From positions 221,657 through 285,656 of the forward strand of contig NZ_LQMT02000010.1 in NCBI RefSeq assembly GCF_001620365.2: a DNA stretch of 64,000 nt, in the 5' to 3' direction. The DNA is from Amycolatopsis keratiniphila subsp. keratiniphila (lineage in GTDB: Bacteria; Actinomycetota; Actinomycetes; Mycobacteriales; Pseudonocardiaceae). Positions 55,788-63,439 of the stretch are shown piece by piece (position 1 is the stretch's first letter; each line of letters starts with the position of its first letter). The translations under genes and the position numbers were made by a program. The notes beneath the pieces are model-generated. The model was not told where the DNA came from. It did not search any database and saw only the letters and a list, made by a program, of their open reading frames with translations.

Positions 55788-56357
55788 CTAGACCTTGAGC
55801 CCCGCGATGAGGACCTCGACCATCTTGCGCGCGTTGTAGCGCGGATCGTTTTCGGCGCCGATACAGAGGTTTCCGACGCCGCGCATGACTTCGAGCGCCT
55901 GCAGATCGGAACGGATCTCACCGGCCTCCGCCGCCGCGCCGAGCAAGCGGGCGCACACCGGCAGGAGGGTGTCGAGGAAGTAGGCGTGCAGCGTCTCGAA
56001 CCCGGCGTTGTCCGACTGCAGTACCGCGGCCAGTCCGTGTTTGGTGACCAGGAAATCGACGAAGAGGTCGATCCAGCGCCGCAACGCCTCGTACGGGGAA
56101 TCGCTCGACGCCAGCAGTTCCGGCCCGGCTTCGGCGCACGCGTCGACCTGGTGCCGGTAGACGGCGATGATGAGGTCGGCCCTGGTCGGGAAATGCCGGT
56201 AGATCGTGCCCATCCCGACGCCCGCCTTGGCCGCGATGTCGCGGACCGGCGCCTCGACACCCGACGTGACGAAGACGGCGGCCGCGGCGTCGAGCAAGGT
56301 CTTCTCGTTGCGCCGGGCGTCCGCGCGCTTGCCTTTGGTGCCCTCTTCACTCATCAC
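55788..56357 (-). CDS. TetR-family transcriptional regulator
   Basis: This is a 189-residue regulator with a Lys/Arg-rich N-terminus and the helix-turn-helix VRDIAAKAGVGMGTIYRHFPT. The C-terminal domain resembles regulators of aldo/keto reductase genes. It is divergent from the aldo/keto reductase at 56456, and the gap between them carries two related candidate sites, so it probably represses both genes. Confidence 0.92.
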   Translation of the reverse strand: MMSEEGTKGKRADARRNEKTLLDAAAAVFVTSGVEAPVRDIAAKAGVGMGTIYRHFPTRADLIIAVYRHQVDACAEAGPELLASSDSPYEALRRWIDLFVDFLVTKHGLAAVLQSDNAGFETLHAYFLDTLLPVCARLLGAAAEAGEIRSDLQALEVMRGVGNLCIGAENDPRYNARKMVEVLIAGLKV

Positions 56358-56386
56358 ACCACTCCTCCACCACCGGGCTTGCCAAA

Positions 56387-56425
56387 CGGAACAGTGCTCC
56401 GTATCGTTAGCGGAGCAACGTTCCG
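56387..56425. promoter_or_regulatory. Inverted pair of candidate TetR operators
   Basis: CGGAACAGTGCTCCG (56387-56401) and CGGAGCAACGTTCCG (56411-56425) are reverse complements at 13 of 15 positions and are each nearly palindromic. Their centres are 24 bp apart in the divergent tetR/aldo-keto reductase gap. Confidence 0.65.
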
Positions 56426-56455
56426 CTTGCTTATCTTGCCATGGAGGACCCCGTC

Positions 56456-57475
56456 ATGCAGTACCGCACCTTGGGCAGGACCGGTGTCCAGGTCAGCACT
56501 CTCGCGCTGGGCGCGATGAACTTCGGCGCGATCGGGCGCACCACCCAGGACGAGGCCACGGCCATCGTCGACGCCGCGCTGGAGGGCGGCGTCAATCTCA
56601 TCGACACCGCCGACATGTACAGCGCCGGCGAGTCGGAAAAGATGGTCGGGAAGGCCATCGCCGGCCGTCGCGAAGACATCGTGCTCGCCACGAAGGCGAG
56701 CATGCCGATGGGCGAAGAGCGAAACCACCAGGGCGCTTCACGCCGCTGGCTGGTCACCGAGCTGGACAACAGCCTGCGCCGCCTCGACGTCGACCACGTC
56801 GATCTCTACCAGGTCCACCGCTGGGACCCGAAGACCAGCGACGAGGAAACCCTTTCCGCGCTCACGGATCTGCAGCGCGCGGGGAAGATCCGCTACTTCG
56901 GCTCGTCGACGTTCCCCGCGTATCGCATCGTGCAGGCCCAGTGGGCCGCCCGGGAGCACCGGCTGAGCCGGTACGTCACCGAACAGCCGAGCTACTCGAT
57001 CCTGCAGCGCGGCATCGAAACGCATGTGCTGCCGGTGACCGAGGAGTACGGGATGGGTGTGCTGGCCTGGAGCCCGCTGGCCTCCGGCTGGCTGTCCGGG
57101 GCGGTCCGGGAGGGCCGCGAGATCAGCACGAACCGTTCGGCCGTGCTGCCGCAGCGTTTCGACCTGACCCGGCAGGTCAACCGGACCCGGCTGGAGGCCG
57201 TCGAACGACTGGCCAAGGTCGCCGACCAGGCGGGACTGAGCCTGATCCAGCTCGCGCTCGGCTTCGTCGTCGCGCATCCGGGGGTGACGAGCGCGATCAT
57301 CGGGCCACGCACGCTGGAGCACCTCCAGTCACAGCTCGCCGCCGCGGACACGGTGCTGCCGTCCGACGTCCTCGACGCGATCGACGAGATCGTCGCCCCG
57401 GGCACCGACCTCGCCCCCGAGGAGAAGCACGACACCCCGCCCGCGCTGCTCGACGCGTCGCTGCGGCGCCGCTGA
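56456..57475 (+). CDS. Aldo/keto reductase
   Basis: This is a 339-residue NADPH-dependent aldehyde/ketone reductase. The ATG at 56456 has GGAGG 8 nt upstream; an ATG 15 nt earlier lacks this spacing. The catalytic Asp and Tyr are in NLIDTADMYSAGESE, the Lys in VLATKASM and the His in LYQVHRWDP. It is divergent from a TetR gene that likely controls it, a common pairing for electrophile or xenobiotic response. Confidence 0.92.
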   Translation: MQYRTLGRTGVQVSTLALGAMNFGAIGRTTQDEATAIVDAALEGGVNLIDTADMYSAGESEKMVGKAIAGRREDIVLATKASMPMGEERNHQGASRRWLVTELDNSLRRLDVDHVDLYQVHRWDPKTSDEETLSALTDLQRAGKIRYFGSSTFPAYRIVQAQWAAREHRLSRYVTEQPSYSILQRGIETHVLPVTEEYGMGVLAWSPLASGWLSGAVREGREISTNRSAVLPQRFDLTRQVNRTRLEAVERLAKVADQAGLSLIQLALGFVVAHPGVTSAIIGPRTLEHLQSQLAAADTVLPSDVLDAIDEIVAPGTDLAPEEKHDTPPALLDASLRRR

Positions 57476-57479
57476 CGCC

Positions 57480-58352
57480 TCAGGCCAGCAGGCTGTCCAG
57501 TTTGGCCCGGACCCTGTCCAGGTCTTCGCTGTACTTGAGGACCGAACCGAGCGTCCGGGCGGCGGCCGCGGCGTCCAATTCGGACATCCCGAGCGCGAGG
57601 AGCGCTTGAGCCCAGTCCAGGGATTCCGCCACCCCGGGCGGTTTCAGCAACTCCATCGCGCGGAGCCGCTGCACCGCCGTCGCGACCTGGGCCGCGAGCG
57701 CCTCGCCGAGGCGCGGGATCTTGCGGCGCAGGATTTCGACCTCGCGGCCGAGGTCCGGATGTTCGAGCCAGTGGTAGAGACAGCGACGCTTCAGCGCGTC
57801 GTGCACCTCCCGCGTCCGGTTCGAGGTGAGCACCACGAGCGGCGGATGCTCGGCGCGCACCTCGCCGAACTCGGGGATCGTCACCGCGTTCTCGTCGAGG
57901 AGTTGCAGCAGGAAGGCTTCGAACTCGTCGTCGGCCCGGTCGATCTCGTCGACCAGGAGGACGCATGGCGCGGTCTGCAACGCCTTCAGCAGCGGCCGGG
58001 AGAGCAGGAACCGTTCGGTGTAGAGGGATTGTTCGGCGGCCTCGACGTCGAGGCCGCCGTCACCGGCGGCTTCCAGTGCCCGCAGGTGCAGTAGCTGCCG
58101 GGGGAAGTCCCATTCGTACAGTGCCTGCGCCGCGTCGATCCCCTCGTGACACTGGAGACGGATGAGCGGCATGCCGAGCGCTTCGGCCAGTCCCAGCGCG
58201 AGCGAGGTCTTGCCGGTTCCCGGTTCGCCCTCGCAGAACAACGGGCGGCCGAGCGCCACGGCGAGGTACCCGGCCGTGGCGATGCCGTCGTCGGCGAGAT
58301 AGCCGACCGCTTCGAGGGCTTCGGCCAGTTTCTCGGGCGATTCGACGGTCAC
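57480..58352 (-). CDS. MoxR-type AAA ATPase, CoxD-like
   Basis: This 290-residue ATPase starts at the GTG at 58352. Walker A is GEPGTGKTS, Walker B is LLVDEIDRA, and sensor 1 is VLTSNRTRE. MoxR/CoxD proteins act with VWA partners to remodel or sulfurate Mo hydroxylase active sites. It is the last gene of the pca-direction run, 31 nt after the MobA-like gene. The CoxE-like partner is at 52322. Confidence 0.9.
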   Translation of the reverse strand: MTVESPEKLAEALEAVGYLADDGIATAGYLAVALGRPLFCEGEPGTGKTSLALGLAEALGMPLIRLQCHEGIDAAQALYEWDFPRQLLHLRALEAAGDGGLDVEAAEQSLYTERFLLSRPLLKALQTAPCVLLVDEIDRADDEFEAFLLQLLDENAVTIPEFGEVRAEHPPLVVLTSNRTREVHDALKRRCLYHWLEHPDLGREVEILRRKIPRLGEALAAQVATAVQRLRAMELLKPPGVAESLDWAQALLALGMSELDAAAAARTLGSVLKYSEDLDRVRAKLDSLLA

Positions 58353-58383
58353 TCGCCGATGGTAAGCCCCGGTGGGCCGGAGA

Positions 58384-58953
58384 TCAGCCCGGAAGATCCT
58401 CGCGGCGGTCCACGTCCTGCCCGGTGCCGAGGTCACCGCATTCGACGAGCCTCAGGTCCTCGCGCGCCCGGAGCCAGTCGCGGGCGCCCTTGTCCCCGGA
58501 CGCGCCCGCGACGATCTCCGGCCACCAGCGACGGCCGAGCACCACGGGATGGCCGGGAACGCCGTCGTAAGCGGCACGCGCGACGGTGTTCCCGTCGGCC
58601 CCTGCGGCGACCCGGCGGACCACTTCGGCACCGACCCCGGGCAGATCCACGAGATGCACGACGGCGGCTTCGGCATCGGTTTCGGCGAGCACGCGCAGGC
58701 CCGCGCGCAGTGAGGCGCCCATGCCGGACTCCCAGTCCTCGGCGACGACGGCGGCCCCGGGATCGGGCAGGAGCGCGCGGGCTTGCGCGGCCGACGCACC
58801 CAGCACCACCCGGACCGGGACGCAGCCCGCTTCGGCGAGCACCCGCAGCGACCGGACGACGAACGGCTCGCCGTCGAGGACGGCCAATGCCTTCGGCCCG
58901 CCGAACCGACGCCCGGCGCCGGCCGCGAGGAGCAGCCCCGCGACCTCAGCCAT
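58384..58953 (-). CDS. MobA-like nucleotidyltransferase (molybdenum cofactor)
   Basis: This 189-residue protein starts with the NTP-transferase motif LLLAAGAGRRFGGPKAL and has the metal-site stretch LVDLPGV. It fits the MocA/MobA-like family that makes the cytosine dinucleotide form of the molybdenum cofactor used by CODH-type enzymes. It overlaps the IclR gene by 8 bp and so is coupled to the pca operon. Confidence 0.87.
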   Translation of the reverse strand: MAEVAGLLLAAGAGRRFGGPKALAVLDGEPFVVRSLRVLAEAGCVPVRVVLGASAAQARALLPDPGAAVVAEDWESGMGASLRAGLRVLAETDAEAAVVHLVDLPGVGAEVVRRVAAGADGNTVARAAYDGVPGHPVVLGRRWWPEIVAGASGDKGARDWLRAREDLRLVECGDLGTGQDVDRREDLPG

Positions 58954-59752
58954 GCCTCGCCCTGGTCGGCGGCGCAGAGGCCAGATCGGCCTCGATGGCC
59001 CGCGCCGCCGAAAGCAGCGACGGCAGCAGTTCCTTCTCGACCGACTCCGGCGTCGTGCGGCTGGCGTGGGTGGAAAGGTTGACCGCGGCCACGACCTTCC
59101 CCCGCCGGTCCCGGATCGGCGCGGCGATCGAGCGGAGACCCTCTTCGAGTTCCTGGTCGACCATCGCGTAGCCCTGCCGGTACACCTTTTCCAGCTCGGC
59201 GAGCAGATCCTTTTGCCTGGTCAGCGTGCGCGCGGTCAGCTTTTCGAGTTTGGCCGCGTCGAAGTAGCCGTGCAGGTCTTCGTCATCCAGGCCGGCCAGC
59301 AGGACATGCCCCATCGACGTCGCGTGGGCGGGGAAGCGGGTGCCGACGTTGATGCTGACGGTCATGATCCGCGAGACGGCCACGCGGGCGACATAGACGA
59401 TGTCCGGGCCTTCGAGCACGGAGATCGAACTCGACTCGTGCACCTCGGCGGAGAGCCGTTCCAGATGCGGCTGGGCGACTTCCGGCAGCGACAGGCTCGA
59501 CAGGTACGAGTAGCCGAGTTCGAGGACCCGCGCGGTGAGCGAGAAGTACTTGCCGTCCGTGCGCACGTACCCCAGGTCGACGAGGGTGAGGAGGAACCGG
59601 CGAGCGGCCGCCCTGGTCAGCCCGGTCGCGCGGGCGACGTCGCTCAGGGTGAGCTCCGCCGCGTCCGCGTTGAACGCCTTGATCACGGCCAGCCCGCGCT
59701 CCAGCGACTGGACATGATGCGCCCCGCGCTCGGTCACCTCGCCTTCGTCCAT
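58946..59752 (-). CDS. pcaR: IclR-family regulator of the pca operon
   Basis: This 268-residue IclR regulator has an N-terminal winged helix (LTLSDVARATGLTRAAARRFL) and the effector domain with TSMGHVLLAG and the late AVNLSTHASRTT motif. The PcaR/PcaU/PobR group of this family controls protocatechuate genes. It is 9 nt after pcaC in the same direction, so it is probably transcribed with the genes it controls. Confidence 0.9.
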   Translation of the reverse strand: MDEGEVTERGAHHVQSLERGLAVIKAFNADAAELTLSDVARATGLTRAAARRFLLTLVDLGYVRTDGKYFSLTARVLELGYSYLSSLSLPEVAQPHLERLSAEVHESSSISVLEGPDIVYVARVAVSRIMTVSINVGTRFPAHATSMGHVLLAGLDDEDLHGYFDAAKLEKLTARTLTRQKDLLAELEKVYRQGYAMVDQELEEGLRSIAAPIRDRRGKVVAAVNLSTHASRTTPESVEKELLPSLLSAARAIEADLASAPPTRARHG

Positions 59753-59761
59753 GAAAGAACC

Positions 59762-60166
59762 CTAACTGTCACCCTCTCTCTGGGCGGCAGGCTCACCGAG
59801 TTCGGCCAGGACCCGCTGCGCGACGGCGAACGCCGCGTTGGCGGCCGGGGCACCCGTGTAGACGGCGGTGTGCAGCAGGACCTCGGAGATCTCCTGCGCA
59901 GTGAGTCCATTGTGGACGGCCGCGCGGACGTGCATCGCGAGCTCGTCGTGGGCGTGCAGCGCGGTGAGCGCGGCCAGGGTGACACAGCTGCGGGTCTTGC
60001 GGTCGAGCCCGTCCCGCGACCAGACCGATCCCCAGGCGCCCCTGGTGATGTAGTCCTGGAACGGGCGGCTGAACTCGGTGGTCCGGGCGACGGCCCGGTC
60101 GACGTGCTCGTCCCCGAGGACCTCTCGGCGCACCTTCATGCCGGTCTCGTAGGGGTCTTCGCTCAT
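59762..60166 (-). CDS. pcaC: 4-carboxymuconolactone decarboxylase PcaC
   Basis: This 134-residue enzyme decarboxylates gamma-carboxymuconolactone to beta-ketoadipate enol-lactone. The AhpD-like core SCVTLAALTALHAHDELAMH is recognisable. Streptomyces-type pathways often fuse PcaC to PcaD as PcaL; here they are separate genes overlapping as ATGA. Confidence 0.94.
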   Translation of the reverse strand: MSEDPYETGMKVRREVLGDEHVDRAVARTTEFSRPFQDYITRGAWGSVWSRDGLDRKTRSCVTLAALTALHAHDELAMHVRAAVHNGLTAQEISEVLLHTAVYTGAPAANAAFAVAQRVLAELGEPAAQREGDS

Positions 60167-60957
60167 CGGGCGGCCTCCAGATGTTCGAGGATCAAGGCGC
60201 TGAACCGCTCCGGCTGTTCGAAACTCCCGAGATGGGCGGCGTCTTCGACGACCTCGAGCCGCGCGTCCGGGATGCCGCCCGCGATCACCTCGGCGTGCTC
60301 AACCGGGGTGGCCGGATCCTGGGCTCCGGCGATGACCAGGGTCCGCGCCGCGATCTTGGGCAGGTCGCTCACGAGGTCCATCCGCTCGATGGCCTGGCAG
60401 GACGCCGCGTAGCCCTCGGCGGGGACACCCGCGATCATCTCGCGCAGGTACTCGGCCTGCTCCGGATACGCGGCGGCGTACCCAGTGGTCAGCCACCGGC
60501 CGACGCCGGCCTCGGCGACCGCCGCGGTGCCCTTCTCGCGGACGGTCTTCGCCCGGTCCGCCCACATGCTCGGCGGCCCGAGCTTCGCGGACGTGCAGCA
60601 CAGGACGAGGCTCGCGATCCGGTCCGGCGCGTTGACGCCGAGCCACATCCCGGTCATCCCGCCGAGCGAGAGCCCGACGACGTGGGCCCGTTCGGCGCCG
60701 TGCTCGTCGAGCAGCGCGAGCAGGTCACCGCCGAGATCCGCGAGCGTGTACGGCCCGGCGGGCACCGGGGACGCGCCGTGCCCGCGGGTGTCGTACCGGA
60801 TCACCCGGAAACCCCTCGCCACCAAGGGTTTCACCTGCGGTTCCCACATGCGGTGATCGCTGCCGAGCGATCCGCTGAACACCACGACCGGGCCGTCGGC
60901 GGGCCCCTCCGCGACGCTGTGCACCTTCACCTGCTCGGACATCGAAGAACTAGACAT
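60163..60957 (-). CDS. pcaD: 3-oxoadipate enol-lactonase PcaD
   Basis: This alpha/beta hydrolase opens beta-ketoadipate enol-lactone. From the ATG at 60957 it has 264 residues and overlaps pcaG by 8 bp; an ATG at 60942 is an alternative without overlap. The oxyanion region is VVFSGSLGSDHRMWEPQV, the nucleophile elbow is VGLSLGGM, and the catalytic His is in DAAHLGSFEQP. It is coupled to pcaC downstream. Confidence 0.92.
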   Translation of the reverse strand: MSSSSMSEQVKVHSVAEGPADGPVVVFSGSLGSDHRMWEPQVKPLVARGFRVIRYDTRGHGASPVPAGPYTLADLGGDLLALLDEHGAERAHVVGLSLGGMTGMWLGVNAPDRIASLVLCCTSAKLGPPSMWADRAKTVREKGTAAVAEAGVGRWLTTGYAAAYPEQAEYLREMIAGVPAEGYAASCQAIERMDLVSDLPKIAARTLVIAGAQDPATPVEHAEVIAGGIPDARLEVVEDAAHLGSFEQPERFSALILEHLEAAR

Positions 60958-61498
60958 CGAAGAACACCGTCTCCCCTTCGCCCTGCAACCGGATGTCGAA
61001 CCGGTAGCCGTCACCGGCCTTGGTGGCGATCAAGGTGCCCTGGCGCGCCTCCGGGACCGACGCCAGCACCGGATCCCCGGAGTTGTCGTTGTCCTCGAAG
61101 TAGACCCGGGTGACCACCCGGTGCAGGAGCCCGCGGGCGAACACCGAGACGTCGATATGCGGCGCCTGCGTGCCGCCGGCCGGGCCGGGCAGCGAGCCGG
61201 GCATGATCGTCCGGATCTCGTAGTCGCCGTTCGGGTCGGTGGGACAGCGGCCGAAGCCCCGGAACCCGCTCGCGACCGCTCCGCGCGGGTCGTCGGGGTG
61301 GTCGAACCGGCCGTCGGCGTCGGCCTGCCAGGTCTCGATCATCGCGTCCGGCACCGGTTCGCCCGCGCCGTCGAGGACGCGGCCGTGGATGCGGATCGCG
61401 GCCGGCTCGCCCGCGGGGACGACGTCCGGCCCGTCCGGCCAGGGCAGGCCGATGGACAGGTACGGGCCGACGGTCTGGGAAGGCGTCGTCTCCGGCAT
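60950..61498 (-). CDS. pcaG: Protocatechuate 3,4-dioxygenase alpha subunit PcaG
   Basis: This is the 182-residue alpha subunit of the intradiol ring-cleaving dioxygenase. The N-terminus TPSQTVGPYLSIGLPW and the segment PDAMIETWQADADGRF are family-typical. It lacks a full set of iron ligands, as expected for the alpha chain. Its ATG shares one base with the pcaH stop (TGATG). Confidence 0.95.
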   Translation of the reverse strand: MPETTPSQTVGPYLSIGLPWPDGPDVVPAGEPAAIRIHGRVLDGAGEPVPDAMIETWQADADGRFDHPDDPRGAVASGFRGFGRCPTDPNGDYEIRTIMPGSLPGPAGGTQAPHIDVSVFARGLLHRVVTRVYFEDNDNSGDPVLASVPEARQGTLIATKAGDGYRFDIRLQGEGETVFFDV

Positions 61499-62232
61499 CA
61501 GTGCTCGTCCTCCTCGTCTTCGAAGACCGAAGCCTCGCGGCCGCGCACGACGATGTCGAACTGGAAGGCCAGCGCCCACTCGGCTTCCGTGCGGTCGAGG
61601 TCGAAGCGCGCGATCATCCGCTGCCGCGCCTTCTCGTCCGGGATGGAGTTGAAGATCGGGTCCTGCGAGAACAGCGGGTCTTCCGGGAAGTACATCTGCG
61701 TGACCAGCCGCTGGGTGAACGCGCTGCCGAAGACGGAGAAGTGGATATGCGCCGGCCGCCAGGCGTTGTCGTGATTCTTCCACGGGTACGCGCCCGGTTT
61801 GATGGTGGTGAAGGTGTAGCGCCCTTCGGAGTCGGTGAGTGTCCGGCCCGCGCCGTCGAAGTTCGGGTCCAGCGGCGACGGCCAGCGGTCGCCGGTGTGC
61901 CGGTACCGGCCGCCCGCGTTCGCCTGCCAGATCTCGACGAGCGAGTCACGGATCGGCCGTCCGTCGCCGTCGAGCAACCGTCCGGTGACGATGATCCGCT
62001 GGCCCTGAGGCTCCCCCGCGTGCCCCTTGGTGAGGTCGTTGTCGAACTCGCCGATCCGGCCCGGGCCCAGCGCGGGCCCGGTGACCTCGGTCAGCAGATG
62101 CGGGAGCACGATCAACGGTTCCTTGGGGTGCCGCAGCGCCGTCGACCGGTATCCGGCGGAATCGAGCGGCGGATGCGTGCCCTCCGGATCGCGCCGGTAG
62201 CGCGGGAGCCTCAGTTCTGCGGGTGCCGACAT
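61498..62232 (-). CDS. pcaH: Protocatechuate 3,4-dioxygenase beta subunit PcaH
   Basis: This 244-residue subunit carries the non-heme iron(III). The two ligand tyrosines lie in GGRYRHTGD and PGAYPW, and the two histidines in WRPAHIHFSVFG. PcaHG converts protocatechuate to 3-carboxy-cis,cis-muconate. It starts 28 bp after the pcaF stop. Confidence 0.96.
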   Translation of the reverse strand: MSAPAELRLPRYRRDPEGTHPPLDSAGYRSTALRHPKEPLIVLPHLLTEVTGPALGPGRIGEFDNDLTKGHAGEPQGQRIIVTGRLLDGDGRPIRDSLVEIWQANAGGRYRHTGDRWPSPLDPNFDGAGRTLTDSEGRYTFTTIKPGAYPWKNHDNAWRPAHIHFSVFGSAFTQRLVTQMYFPEDPLFSQDPIFNSIPDEKARQRMIARFDLDRTEAEWALAFQFDIVVRGREASVFEDEEDEH

Positions 62233-62260
62233 GCTGTTCCCTCCAGCGCGGGTCAGTGGA

Positions 62261-63439
62261 TCACTGAGCTTCGAGGACGATGGCCAGCCCCTGGCCGACG
62301 CCGATGCAGATGGCGGCCAGACCCCACCGGCCGCCGGTGCGGCGCAGGTGGTGGGCCAGGGTGCCGACGATCCGGCCGCCGGAGGCGCCCAGCGGATGCC
62401 CGATCGCGATCGCGCCGCCGTTCACGTTGACGATCTCCGGGTCGAGCTTCGACCAATCGCGCAGACAGGCCAGCGACTGCGCGGCGAAGGCCTCGTTCAG
62501 CTCCACCGCCGCGAGGTCTTCCCAGCCGATCCCCGCCCGCTCCAAGGCGATCTCGGCCGCGCGCACCGGGCCGATGCCGAAGACGTCCGGGTCGACACCG
62601 GCCGCGCCCCGGCCGGCGATCCTGGCCAGCGGCGCCTTGCCGAGCCGCTTGCCCGCCGCCTCGTCGCCGAGCAGCAGCGCGGAGGCGCCGTCGTTCAACG
62701 GCGAGGCGTTCGCGGCCGTGACCGTCCCTTGTGGACGGAAGACCGGCTTGAGCTTGGCGAGCTTCTCCAGGCTGGAGTCCGGCCGGATGCCTTCGTCGCG
62801 GGTGAGTTCGACACCCTCGACCGGGACGACGTGATCGTCGTAGAACCCCTCGTCCCAGGCGCGGGCGGCGTTGACGTGGCTGCGGACGGCGAACGCGTCC
62901 TGCTCGTCGCGGCCGATCCCGTAGCGCTCCGCGAGCTGCTCGGTGGACTCGCCGAGCGAGACCGTCCACTGCTCGGGCATCTTCGGGTTGACCATGCGCC
63001 AGCCCAGCGCGGTGGAGTACAGCGTCTGGTTGCCCGCCGGGAAGGCCTTCTCCGGTTTCTGCATGACCAGCGGCGAGCGGCTCATCGACTCGACCCCGCC
63101 CGCGACGGCGAGCGAGGCGTCGCCGACCTGGACCGTCCGGCTGGCGTGCATGAGGGCGTCGAGGCCGGAGCCGCACAGCCGGTTGACCGTGGCACCCGGC
63201 ACCGTCGTCGGCCAGCCGGCCAGCAGCGCCGCCATCCTCGCGACGTTGCGGTTGTCCTCGCCCGCGCCGTTGGCGTCGCCGAGCACGACCTCGTCGACGG
63301 TGGCCGGGTCGAGGTCGTTGCGCTCGGCCAGCGCCCGCAGCACGGTGGCGGCGAGATCGTCCGGGCGCACCCCGGACAGGGCGCCGCCGTACTTGCCGAA
63401 CGGGGTACGGATGGCGTCGAACAGGAAGACGTCGGTCAT
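62261..63439 (-). CDS. pcaF: Beta-ketoadipyl-CoA thiolase PcaF
   Basis: This 392-residue thiolase splits beta-ketoadipyl-CoA into succinyl-CoA and acetyl-CoA. The nucleophile Cys is in NRLCGSGLDAL, and the other catalytic residues are in GHPLGASG and CIGVGQG (Val where most thiolases have Gly). The ATG at 63439 overlaps the pcaJ stop as ATGA. Confidence 0.94.
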   Translation of the reverse strand: MTDVFLFDAIRTPFGKYGGALSGVRPDDLAATVLRALAERNDLDPATVDEVVLGDANGAGEDNRNVARMAALLAGWPTTVPGATVNRLCGSGLDALMHASRTVQVGDASLAVAGGVESMSRSPLVMQKPEKAFPAGNQTLYSTALGWRMVNPKMPEQWTVSLGESTEQLAERYGIGRDEQDAFAVRSHVNAARAWDEGFYDDHVVPVEGVELTRDEGIRPDSSLEKLAKLKPVFRPQGTVTAANASPLNDGASALLLGDEAAGKRLGKAPLARIAGRGAAGVDPDVFGIGPVRAAEIALERAGIGWEDLAAVELNEAFAAQSLACLRDWSKLDPEIVNVNGGAIAIGHPLGASGGRIVGTLAHHLRRTGGRWGLAAICIGVGQGLAIVLEAQ

